Shown here: one piece after another, positions 1 to 6,587 of the stretch
Layout of the letters: each line of letters begins with the position of its first letter
How positions within the stretch are numbered: the stretch's first letter is position 1
Assembly (NCBI GenBank): GCA_964650975.1
Contig: CAZYWA010000287.1
Coordinates: 1-9,792, forward strand
Length of the DNA stretch: 9,792 bases
Reading direction: 5' to 3'
Origin: CAZYWA01 sp964650975 [NCBI: uncultured bacterium]
GTDB taxonomy: Bacteria; JADJOY01
The notes under the pieces: generated by a model
The model's database searches: none
Told to the model about the DNA's origin: nothing
The model's input: only the letters and a program-made list of their open reading frames with translations
Made by a program: the position numbers and the translations under genes

Positions 1-663
1 GTGAACAAGACGCCGCACGCGGTGCTGTTGCTCGACGAGATCGAGAAGGCGCACCCCGACGTTTTCAACATCCTGCTGCAGGTGATGGATCACGGAACGC
101 TCACCGACAACAACGGCCGCAAGGCGGATTTCCGCCACGTGATCCTGCTCATGACGTCGAACGTGGGCGCGCGCGAGATGGCGCGCGGCTCGCTCGGCTT
201 CGGCGAGCGCGGTCTCGGCCACGCGGAAGACAAGGCCTACCAGGACCTCTTCAGCCCTGAGTTCCGGAACCGGCTCGACGCGCGCATCCCGTTCGCGTCG
301 CTCTCGCCCGACACCATGGGCCGGATCGTGCAGAAGTTCGTGAACGAGCTGGTCCGCCAGCTCGCCGAGCGCAAGGTGACCATCGAGCTCAGCGACGAGG
401 CGCGCGACTACTTCGCCAAGAAGGGCTTCGATGCGATCTTCGGCGCCCGCCCGCTGGCGCGGGTGATCCAGGAAGAGCTCAAGCGCCCCCTGAGCGAGGA
501 AATCCTCTTCGGCAAGCTCGAAAAGGGTGGCGACGTGCTGGTCGACTTCCGCGACGAGAAGCTGGTGTTCGACTTCGGCGAGCCCGACGAGGTGGTCACC
601 ACCTCGGACGACGAAACCCCCGCACCAGCCTCATCCGAGCCCCCGTCGACGCTCGTGCATTGA
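1..663 (+). CDS. clpA: ClpA, ATP-dependent Clp protease unfoldase subunit, C-terminal part (5' truncated by window edge)
   Basis: This is the second AAA+ module and C-terminal domain of ClpA, the hexameric unfoldase that feeds substrates (including N-degron proteins delivered by ClpS) into ClpP. The 220 visible residues begin just before the Walker B segment (LLLDEIEKAHP, residues 10-19). They then show the pore-side stretch DNNGRKADF, sensor 1 (MTSN, N54), the arginine-finger region EFRNRLD (87-93) and sensor 2 GARPLAR (148-154). The SLGF stretch (64-67) matches the position of the IGL/IGF loop that docks on ClpP, so this is a protease partner rather than ClpB. The GTG at base 1 is only the first in-frame start in the window; the real gene continues to the left. 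The last ~25 residues form an acidic, Pro/Ser/Thr-rich tail that looks unstructured. clpS and the ClpA N-terminus, if present, lie outside. The gene converges on the reverse transcriptase gene. Confidence 0.95.
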   Translation: MNKTPHAVLLLDEIEKAHPDVFNILLQVMDHGTLTDNNGRKADFRHVILLMTSNVGAREMARGSLGFGERGLGHAEDKAYQDLFSPEFRNRLDARIPFASLSPDTMGRIVQKFVNELVRQLAERKVTIELSDEARDYFAKKGFDAIFGARPLARVIQEELKRPLSEEILFGKLEKGGDVLVDFRDEKLVFDFGEPDEVVTTSDDETPAPASSEPPSTLVH

Positions 664-692
664 AGCCGCCGAGCTCGACATCGCCACCTCGA

Positions 693-724
693 TCGGAGGG
701 CTGCGGTCCCTCGCAGCCGCAGCG
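693..724. repeat. Half copy of the palindromic intergenic repeat, between convergent genes
   Basis: These 32 bases are identical to 6503-6534. They form a hairpin with a 7-bp stem GGCTGCG (699-705) / CGCAGCC (712-718) around the loop GTCCCT. Only hairpin A of the full repeat is present; the second hairpin seen in the copies at 6451 and 8662 is missing. The hairpin sits in the 84-bp gap between the stop codons of clpA (+) and the reverse transcriptase gene (-), so it could act as a two-way transcription terminator. There is no U-tract, so a classical intrinsic terminator is not supported. Confidence 0.8.
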
Positions 725-747
725 CACGACCGCGTGAAGTCGGGCGA

Positions 748-2100
748 TCAGCGGCTCCAGTCGATCGCGGCCAGCAGTGCGTGGAGCCGTGGGCCGCGCA
801 GCGGGTTCACGAACGAGATCCACGCCGCGCGGCCTTCGAGGTGCGCGCGGAATTGCTCGTGTGCGTCGCGGTTCTGGGTGCTCGGGCCGTGCCGCACGCA
901 ATTCGTCAGCACCGCCTTGAGCTGGTCGTAGTCCGTTCGAGCCACGTTGGGCCGCACGTTGATCGAGAGACCCATCAGCTCCTGGCGCGAGCCGGTGCGC
1001 ATGACGCGGGTCTTGCGGGTGTTCGGCCGGTAGCCCTCGTCGACGATGACGGCGTGCGCTCGCTCGACGAGTCGCGCGGCTCCGTGCGCGAACGGCTCGT
1101 CTCCCGAGAACGCGAGATCGTCGGCGTAGCGCGAGTAGCGGGCACCGGCGTGGACGGCGAGCGACTCGAGCCGCCGGTCGAGCCGAAACGCGCACAGATT
1201 GGCCAGAGCGGGTGAGGTCGGCGCGCCTTGCGGGAGGTGCCGCGAAGCGAGCCGTCGCAACGAGCGCCAGCGCTCGCTCGCCTCGAGCGCGTGCGATCCG
1301 TCGGAGGCCGGCTGGTTGCCGCGCGGCATGTCGCGAAGCGCCGCCGGCGGCGTGCGGTGAGTCGTGAGCCACGTGAGCAGGCGAGCGACCGTTTCCGGGT
1401 AGCCGGCCGCACGGAACAAGCCGTAGACCCGGCCGGTGGGCGTCGAGGGGAAGAATTCCTCGAGGTCCATGCGGATCACCACGGCTCGTCCCGCGTGTTG
1501 GGTCGCGTGGCCGAGCGCCGAGCGCCCGCGGCGGAAGCCGTGCACCGCGTCGTGCGGCGGGATGACGTCCAGGATCTCGGTCAGGATCTTCCGCTGCATC
1601 GCCTTCAAGCGTGATCGGGGAATCTCGAGCAGCCGGTGTCCGCCGCGCGATTTCGCGATCCACGCGTAGCGGTAGTGCTGCAGCGTGGGACGCGTCGACC
1701 GCGCCGCGGTGCCGCGCGGGTCGGCGAACCAGTCGAGCTGCGACGACGTCACACCCAGCCACGTGGCCAGCTCGCTCGAGGTCGCGAGCCGCGGCACTGG
1801 CCAGCGCCGTGCGCCGCTGGCCGGCTCGTCGACCAGCCAGCGCCGAACGCGCGGCAGCACGGGAGGGGCGAGCAGCAATCGCGCGTCGTCGAGCAACGGC
1901 ACGAGCAGTCGCGCCAGCGAGTCGCGCGCGTCACGAGGCGGCTCCGGAAAGGCGGAGAGCGCCGCGGCGATCGGAAGCTCGAGCCACGTGGCGTCGAGAT
2001 CGAAGACGCGTTCGGCTCGCGCGCGGAGTCCCGCCGCGTTCCACTCGCCCGCCAGAAAGGCGCTGGCCAGCGCGCGCGCGACGCGGCCCCGTTGGCCCAC
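748..2100 (-). CDS. Retron-type reverse transcriptase with long N-terminal extension
   Basis: This 450-residue RNA-directed DNA polymerase probably makes the branched msDNA of a retron from the structured region just upstream. The RT core runs from about residue 140 to 430. It shows HGFRRGRS (187-194), motif A MDLEEFFPS (211-219, D212), motif B LPQGAPTSPALANL (289-302), the catalytic YADD (325-328) and a MGLSINVRPN block (376-385). The layout resembles the Myxococcus Mx162 type as I remember it: a ~130-residue N-terminal extension of unknown function, ending in a WLGVTSSQLDWFADP segment typical of retron RTs. Two retron hallmarks are altered. The region-X NAxxH is DAVHG here (D184), and the region-Y VTG is LMG (375-377). 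No maturase, endonuclease or fused effector domain is visible. The GTG start is well supported by AGGAGG six bases upstream. The downstream neighbour is convergent clpA and the upstream one an acetyltransferase, so no dedicated effector gene is obvious. RT identity is nearly certain; retron function is likely but depends on the RNA. Confidence 0.88.
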   Translation of the reverse strand: MGQRGRVARALASAFLAGEWNAAGLRARAERVFDLDATWLELPIAAALSAFPEPPRDARDSLARLLVPLLDDARLLLAPPVLPRVRRWLVDEPASGARRWPVPRLATSSELATWLGVTSSQLDWFADPRGTAARSTRPTLQHYRYAWIAKSRGGHRLLEIPRSRLKAMQRKILTEILDVIPPHDAVHGFRRGRSALGHATQHAGRAVVIRMDLEEFFPSTPTGRVYGLFRAAGYPETVARLLTWLTTHRTPPAALRDMPRGNQPASDGSHALEASERWRSLRRLASRHLPQGAPTSPALANLCAFRLDRRLESLAVHAGARYSRYADDLAFSGDEPFAHGAARLVERAHAVIVDEGYRPNTRKTRVMRTGSRQELMGLSINVRPNVARTDYDQLKAVLTNCVRHGPSTQNRDAHEQFRAHLEGRAAWISFVNPLRGPRLHALLAAIDWSR

Positions 2101-2106
2101 GGCGAC

Positions 2107-2112
2107 CCTCCT
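2107..2112 (-). promoter_or_regulatory. Ribosome binding site of the reverse transcriptase
   Basis: On the minus strand a perfect AGGAGG lies six bases before the GTG at 2100. It fixes this non-ATG start and argues against longer or shorter versions of the reverse transcriptase. Confidence 0.85.
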
Positions 2113-2135
2113 CTCGCCGACCGCGCTGGTGGGGG

Positions 2136-2160
2136 TGCGCCCACCCCCCCCCCACTACCC
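2136..2160 (-). other. G-rich tract with a run of ten G upstream of the reverse transcriptase
   Basis: On the minus strand this reads G3, TAGT, G10, T, G3, followed by CGCA. The run of ten G (2153-2144) is the longest homopolymer I see in the window. With the flanking G3 tracts it meets the usual pattern for an intramolecular G-quadruplex. It overlaps the 3' arm of the putative msd hairpin and the proposed a2 arm. Such a run is prone to slippage, so its length may vary between cells or be misread. It is outside any coding frame. Confidence 0.6.
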
Positions 2161-2338
2161 GCGGCCGGCGCGCGGCGGGGGGCGCCGCCGCCCACGCCGC
2201 TTCGCGCGATGCAGTGGGTAGCTGTCGAAAATCCCGCGGGGTAACCCCGCGGAGGCGCCTCGGGCCCGAAAGCTCGGGGCCGCCGGCTCGAGGGAGCGCC
2301 GCCGCGACGCGTATCCTACGCGAGGCGAGGGTGGGCGC
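2137..2338 (-). ncRNA. Candidate retron msr-msd RNA (a1 / short hairpins / msd hairpin / a2)
   Basis: The gene-free stretch upstream of the reverse transcriptase has the order of parts expected of a retron RNA on the RT strand. The ends carry a perfect 10-bp inverted repeat: GCGCCCACCC at 2338-2329 (a1) and GGGTGGGCGC at 2146-2137 (a2). It extends by one G-U and one C-G pair. Behind a1 come three tight hairpins of msr style: CGCGTA-GGA-TACGCG (2322-2308), CCCGA-GCTT-TCGGG (2278-2265) and CCGCGGGG-TTA-CCCCGCGG (2252-2234). A longer msd-like hairpin follows, closed by CTACCC (2221-2216) / GGGTAG (2160-2155) with an inner 7-bp GC stem (2191-2172). The RNA would begin 12 bases after the acetyltransferase stop and end ~36 bases before the RT start. 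Not established: the branching G, the exact ends, and whether a local hairpin (2131-2148) competes with a2. In such GC-rich DNA some pairing arises by chance. Confidence 0.5.
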
Positions 2339-2350
2339 GAATCTCCGTTG

Positions 2351-3526
2351 TCACGCCTGCTTGAACGGCGAGTGCTCGGCGAAATACGCCATCTCCGCCT
2401 CGATCGAGCGGGTCTCGCGGGGCAGGTACTCCGCGATCGCCTCGGCGAGGCTCGGGTGGCGGATCCAGTGGATGCTGTAGGTCGGTGACGGCAAGAGGCC
2501 GCGCTTCACCTTGTGCTCGCCCTGGGCGCCGGCCTCGAAGCGGTCGAGGTGGTGGTCGATCGCGAACTCGATGAGCCGGTAGTAGCAACACTCGAAGTGG
2601 AGCGCCTCGAAATCCTCGACGGCGCCCCAGTAGCGGCCGAAGAGTTGCTTCCCTTTGTGGAAGGCGAGGGCGCCGGCCACCGGCTCGCTGCCGCGCGAGG
2701 CCAGCGCCACCACCACGCGTTCGGGAATCGTGCGCCGGACTTCCTCGAAGAAACGTGGCGTCAGGTAGTCGATGGCGCCCTTGCGGGCGGTGGTGTCGCG
2801 ATAGAAGCGCGGCAGCGCCTTCCATTCGGCATCGGTGAGCTCGGTGCCGCGCAGCGTGCGTAGCCGGAGCCCCGTCTCGGCGGCCTTGCGCCGCTCGCGC
2901 CGCACTTCCTTCCGGTCGGCCGAGCGCATGGCGCCGAGGTAGTCGTCGAACGACGCGTAACCCGGATTGGTCCAGTGGAACTGGTAGGTCGTGCGCGCCA
3001 GGAAGCCGTCGCGCGCGGCGAGGCTTAAGTGCTCCGCCTGGGTGAGGAAGAGCCAGTGAGTCGACGAGGCGCCCACCTGATCGGCCACCGCGCGGATGCC
3101 GGCGATCAGCGCATCCACGACCGGCCCCTCCGTGGCGTCTCCTTCGACCAGGAGCCGGCGTCCGGTGGCCGGAGTGAACGGCACGGCGGACACGAGCTTC
3201 GGGTAGTAGGGAATCCGGGCGCGCTGCGCCGCCCCGGCCCAGCCCCAGTCGAAGATGTACTCGCCGTAGCTGTGTTGCTTGACGTAGAGGGGGGCCGCGC
3301 CCACCAGCTCACGGCCGTGGCGCACTAGCACGTGTGCCGGATCCCAGCCCGTGCCGCGCCCCACGCTCTTGCTGGTCTCGAGCGCGCGCAGGAAGGCGTG
3401 CTCGACGAACGGGTCGTCGGCGCCGGCCAGCGCGTCCCATTCCTCGGCGGGGACCGCGTCCAGGCTCGCGGCCACCTCGACGGTGAGGCCGGTTGCACAG
3501 GATTTGGAGAAACGCGGCTCGCTCAC
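2351..3526 (-). CDS. FemAB-like / GNAT-superfamily acyltransferase (COG3146, DUF482 type)
   Basis: This 391-residue cytosolic protein belongs to the family annotated as GNAT N-acetyltransferase or 'peptidogalycan biosynthesis/recognition' protein (COG3146, PF04339, double-GNAT fold related to FemAB). The family-typical N-terminal segment (EEWDALAGADDPFVEHAFLR, 28-47) follows 15-20 leader residues. The C-terminal half carries the signature FEAGAQGEHKVKRG (330-343), followed by PTYSIHWI (348-355), and ends near the usual family length. A basic, probably helical stretch at 200-220 (RSADRKEVRRERRKA) separates the halves. The substrate is unknown; FemAB relatives add amino acids to peptidoglycan or related acceptors. 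The start used is GTG at 3526. No clear Shine-Dalgarno precedes it, so the start is less certain. It lies 88 bp downstream of the kinase gene on the same strand and just upstream of the putative retron RNA, so read-through into the retron region is possible. Confidence 0.88.
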   Translation of the reverse strand: MSEPRFSKSCATGLTVEVAASLDAVPAEEWDALAGADDPFVEHAFLRALETSKSVGRGTGWDPAHVLVRHGRELVGAAPLYVKQHSYGEYIFDWGWAGAAQRARIPYYPKLVSAVPFTPATGRRLLVEGDATEGPVVDALIAGIRAVADQVGASSTHWLFLTQAEHLSLAARDGFLARTTYQFHWTNPGYASFDDYLGAMRSADRKEVRRERRKAAETGLRLRTLRGTELTDAEWKALPRFYRDTTARKGAIDYLTPRFFEEVRRTIPERVVVALASRGSEPVAGALAFHKGKQLFGRYWGAVEDFEALHFECCYYRLIEFAIDHHLDRFEAGAQGEHKVKRGLLPSPTYSIHWIRHPSLAEAIAEYLPRETRSIEAEMAYFAEHSPFKQA

Positions 3527-3614
3527 GACCGCGCAAGATGAGATCCACCCGCCGGTTCCGCAAGCCCAGGTGCGCGGGCTCGAGCCCCCTCGGCACGTGC
3601 TGCTCGCCGTCTGG

Positions 3615-6359
3615 TCACTCCGACATCTGGTGCGCCATGCGGCTCCAGGTGTTATTCGGCCCCAGGGCGTCGTCGAGATGCTTGGCCGCGATGCGTGCCT
3701 CGCGGACGCTCTCGTCGTGCTTTGCGTGTGCTTGCAACGCTCGCGCGAGCGTCAGGTGCGCGCGGCCGAGGCCGTTCGAGAGGGTCTCCGCCGGCTGACT
3801 TGCTTCGAGCAGGGAGACGCCGCGCGACGCGTCGGCCTCGGCCCGCGCGCCGTCGCCCGACTGGACCTCCACGTCGGCCCGCCGCATCAGGATCCGCGGC
3901 AGGAAATCCGCGCCTTCGTTCCCCGCCTGGATCGACGCTTCCGTCAGCGCCACCGCCTGGTCGAGCAGGCTCAGCGCGCGCGGTAGCTCGCCCAGCTGCT
4001 GCGCGGCCACCGACCGCTGCATCATCAGCGAGGCGAACGCCGCGTGGCCGGGCGGCAGGTCGTGCCGCAAGCGCGGCTCCACCTCGTCGAGCAGCTGCTC
4101 GCCGCGCGCCGGATCGCCGCGCTCGATGTAGCAGGCCGAGAGCGACATGAGCGCCTGGTTGACCGCGACCTCGTCGCCGGCCTGTACCGCCATCGCGTGG
4201 CCGCGCTCCGCGTAGTCGGTGGCTTCCGCGAATCGTCCCAGCGCGCGCAGCGCATCCGAGCGGTTGACGAGCAGCATCGGCGCCACGCTCTCTTCGCCCT
4301 GCGCTCCACTCGAGATCTCGATGGCCTTCGAGAAGATGCGATCCGCCTCGGCCGGGCGGCCCAGGAACTCGACCGAGATGCCCCAGTCGTTGAGCAGCGT
4401 CCCGGCGGTTTGCGTCTCGTCGCGGCCGAGCGAGGTGAGAAGCGTCGAGGCGCGCTCGAATGCGGCGCTCGCCTCGCGATGCTTTCCCGCGCTGCGGTAC
4501 GACTCGGCCAGCCCCATGAGGGTCTTGAGGTCGAGAAGCTCGGAATGGAACGGCGACTGCGTGGCCAGGCGCTGGGCGTCGAGCGCGATCGCGACCGCGT
4601 CGCCGGCCCGTCCGGCCTGGCGCGCGACCGAGCTCGAATCGAGCAGGCAATCGATCCGGTCGAGGTCGAACTGTGGGCCGGGCGGAAGCTCGGCCTTCGC
4701 TTCGAGGAGCAGGGCTTCCGCGCGGGGCAGCTCGCCCCCGCGCGCCAGCGAGCTCGCGAACGCACACGACGCCCGGGCGCGGATCGACCGGTCCTCGATC
4801 CCCCGCGACAGGCGGTACGCCTCGTCGAGCACGCGCCGCGCGTTCGCGTCCTGGTCCTGGCTCTCGTACTGACTTCCGATCGCGATCAGGAGATCGATGC
4901 GATTCGGATCGTGCTCGTCGTGCTGGCGTTCGACGATGCGCTCGGCACGGCCGAGCAGCTCGTTTACCGTGAACGGTTTCCCCGAGGGCGCGGCGTCGGA
5001 GAGCAGGAACGAGTTCAAGTCGTTGATCGCCTCGGCTCGGGAGAGCTCGCCGTAAGCGAAGTCGCGCTGCGCCACGGCGCGCCGCGCCTGGGTGAGGGTG
5101 CCGAGCAATCCCGCCGCGGTGGCGAGGAGCGCCACGCCCGCGAGCGCCACCGGCACCGGATTGCGGCGCACCAGCTTGGTTGCGCGGTAGGCGAAGGTGT
5201 CGGGCCGCGCGGCGATCGGCTCGAGCTCGAGGTAGCGCCGCACGTCCTCGGAGAAGGCCGACACCGACGGGTAGCGTTCGGCCGGATCCTTCTTGAGCGC
5301 CTTGAGCGTGATGGTGTCGAGATCGCCGCGCAGCGATCGGGCCAGCCGCTCGGGCGTGGTGGCGCGATTCGCGGCCGCGGAAGCGAGCTCCTCGGACGGC
5401 CCGCGGCCGGGCGTCACGACGGTCGAGGGAGGCGGCGGGTCGATCTCGACCACCGCCCGCACCAGATCCGCGGTGGAGTGCGGGCCCCGACCGGCCGGAT
5501 GCCGTCCAGTGAGCAGCACGTAGAGCAAGACCCCGAGCGCGTACACGTCGGTGGCGGTGGTGACCGGCAGGCCGCGCACCTGCTCGGGCGCCGCGAATGC
5601 CGGAGTCATCGGCCCGCCGCCATCGTGGGTGAGCATCGTGGCCGCCGCGGACTCGGCCTGATCCTCGAGCAGCTTGGCGATCCCGAAGTCGAGGAGCTTC
5701 ACCTCGCCGTCGCGCCGCACCAGCACGTTCGAGGGCTTCAGGTCGCGGTGCACGATGAGGTTGGCGTGCGCGTGCGCGACCGCCGCGAGCACGTCGAGGA
5801 AGAGCCGCGCGCGAGCCTCGATGTCGAGCGACCGGCGATCGCAGTACACGTCGATCGCCTCGCCCTCGACGTGCTCGATCACCAGATAGGGCTGCCCGCT
5901 CGCCAGCACTCCCGCGTCGACCAGCTGCGCGATGTGCGGGTGCGAAAGCCGCCCGAGGATCGAGCCCTCGCGCTTGAAACGCTCCTCACCGCCGCGTCCG
6001 ACGAGCGCCAGGCTCAGGAACTTGATCGCGGCTCCGCGCTCGAAGCGGCCGTCGTTCCGCTCGCCGAGCCACACGCTGCCCATCCCGCCCTGGCCGATCG
6101 GCGCGACCAGCGTGTAAGCCCCCGCTCGCTGACCCGCCAGCACGCCTGCGGCGACAGGCGGCGCGGGACTTCGCTCCAGAAACTGTTCGCGCGCCAGCTC
6201 GCGGTGCTCGTCGAGGAACGGCCGCACCGCGTCGGCCATCGCGGGATCGCGCTCGCGCAGCGCGGCCAGCCAGCCGGCGTGCTCCTCCTCGGGGAGATCG
6301 AGCACTTGCTCGAGGAGGTCGCTGACCGCTTGCCAGAGCGCCGGGTCGACGGTGGGCAT
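3615..6359 (-). CDS. Membrane-anchored Ser/Thr protein kinase (PknB type) with C-terminal TPR-like region
   Basis: This 914-residue protein has three parts. Residues 1-65 form a helical leader typical of these large bacterial kinases. Residues ~82-375 are the kinase domain: glycine loop IGQGGMGSV (88-96), lysine AIK (K113), HRDLKPSN (204-211, D206), DFG (224-226), APE (257-259) and DVYALGVLLYVLLTG (271-285). All catalytic residues are present, so it should be active. One transmembrane helix lies at about 402-424 (VPVALAGVALLATAAGLLG), just after basic KLVRRN. Residues ~440-914 are helical repeats of tetratricopeptide style, for example 694-728 and 736-764, ending without a further domain. In this topology the kinase is cytosolic and the repeats are periplasmic, a likely sensor or protein-binding module. 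The target is unknown. The ATG start lacks a clear ribosome site. The gene faces the tetR operon across a 228-bp gap that contains a palindromic repeat. Confidence 0.95.
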   Translation of the reverse strand: MPTVDPALWQAVSDLLEQVLDLPEEEHAGWLAALRERDPAMADAVRPFLDEHRELAREQFLERSPAPPVAAGVLAGQRAGAYTLVAPIGQGGMGSVWLGERNDGRFERGAAIKFLSLALVGRGGEERFKREGSILGRLSHPHIAQLVDAGVLASGQPYLVIEHVEGEAIDVYCDRRSLDIEARARLFLDVLAAVAHAHANLIVHRDLKPSNVLVRRDGEVKLLDFGIAKLLEDQAESAAATMLTHDGGGPMTPAFAAPEQVRGLPVTTATDVYALGVLLYVLLTGRHPAGRGPHSTADLVRAVVEIDPPPPSTVVTPGRGPSEELASAAANRATTPERLARSLRGDLDTITLKALKKDPAERYPSVSAFSEDVRRYLELEPIAARPDTFAYRATKLVRRNPVPVALAGVALLATAAGLLGTLTQARRAVAQRDFAYGELSRAEAINDLNSFLLSDAAPSGKPFTVNELLGRAERIVERQHDEHDPNRIDLLIAIGSQYESQDQDANARRVLDEAYRLSRGIEDRSIRARASCAFASSLARGGELPRAEALLLEAKAELPPGPQFDLDRIDCLLDSSSVARQAGRAGDAVAIALDAQRLATQSPFHSELLDLKTLMGLAESYRSAGKHREASAAFERASTLLTSLGRDETQTAGTLLNDWGISVEFLGRPAEADRIFSKAIEISSGAQGEESVAPMLLVNRSDALRALGRFAEATDYAERGHAMAVQAGDEVAVNQALMSLSACYIERGDPARGEQLLDEVEPRLRHDLPPGHAAFASLMMQRSVAAQQLGELPRALSLLDQAVALTEASIQAGNEGADFLPRILMRRADVEVQSGDGARAEADASRGVSLLEASQPAETLSNGLGRAHLTLARALQAHAKHDESVREARIAAKHLDDALGPNNTWSRMAHQMSE

Positions 6360-6450
6360 CGGTGAGATCGCTTCGCGAGCCGCAGGTGAGTCGAAACCCT
6401 ATCCCGACCACGGGAGCCCACGCCATCCATCGGCGAGCGATCGACCCGCT

Positions 6451-6534
6451 CGAACGCTCCGGACGCGAGGGACCGCGTCCCTCCGAAAGATAGGGACGGC
6501 AGTCGGAGGGCTGCGGTCCCTCGCAGCCGCAGCG
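6451..6534. repeat. Full copy of palindromic intergenic repeat (copy 2, inverted relative to copy 3)
   Basis: Bases 6451-6528 match the reverse complement of 8662-8739 at 70 of 78 positions with no gaps, and 6503-6534 match the half copy at 693-724 exactly. It holds two perfect 7-bp hairpins. Hairpin B is GGACGCG / CGCGTCC at 6461-6480 with loop AGGGAC; hairpin A is GGCTGCG / CGCAGCC at 6509-6528 with loop GTCCCT. The two six-base loops are exact complements. The element sits in the divergent gap between the kinase and tetR genes, about 15 bases upstream of the tetR -35 element. It therefore is not simply a 3'-end terminator, though it could insulate the two divergent promoters. Confidence 0.9.
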
Positions 6535-6548
6535 GATACTCGCGGCAG

Positions 6549-6579
6549 TTGACAATGAATCGAACGATTGATTAATTAT
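6549..6579 (+). promoter_or_regulatory. Promoter with overlapping TetR-type operator for the tetR-dioxygenase-VOC operon
   Basis: An AT-rich island stands out from the surrounding GC-rich DNA. It has a perfect -35 TTGACA (6549-6554) and a TTAATTAT stretch (6572-6579) that can serve as -10, the hexamer AATTAT at 19-base spacing being the best match. Between them lies an imperfect palindrome with arms AATGAATCG (6554-6562) and CGATTGATT (6565-6573) around AA. The arms pair at 8 of 9 positions, the size and symmetry usual for TetR-family operators. Binding there would block RNA polymerase, so autorepression by the adjacent TetR protein is expected. A -10 at 6574-6579 puts the transcript start at about 6586-6588, on or next to the ATG. 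Confidence 0.7.
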
Positions 6580-6587
6580 CGAGCCCG

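Noticed and set aside
2155-2221. Using the CTACCC/GGGTAG pair as the retron a1/a2 arms
   Set aside because: It would leave only about 66 bases for msr and msd together; it fits better as the base of the msd hairpin.
1611-2480. Plus-strand frames of 289, 202 and 178 codons across the RT start and the hairpin region
   Set aside because: They are low-complexity Arg/Ala/Pro-rich translations, opposite a motif-complete RT and through the structured non-coding region.
3540-3600. Possible tRNA-like segment between the kinase and acyltransferase genes (GGGCTCGAGCCC resembles a T-arm)
   Set aside because: I could not complete an acceptor stem, D-arm and anticodon arm on either strand; the palindrome alone is not enough.
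4044-6365. A 773-codon open frame on the plus strand opposite the kinase gene
   Set aside because: It is rich in Arg, Gly, Ala and His with no domain, whereas the minus strand encodes a kinase with all motifs. Long antisense frames are usual in GC-rich DNA.
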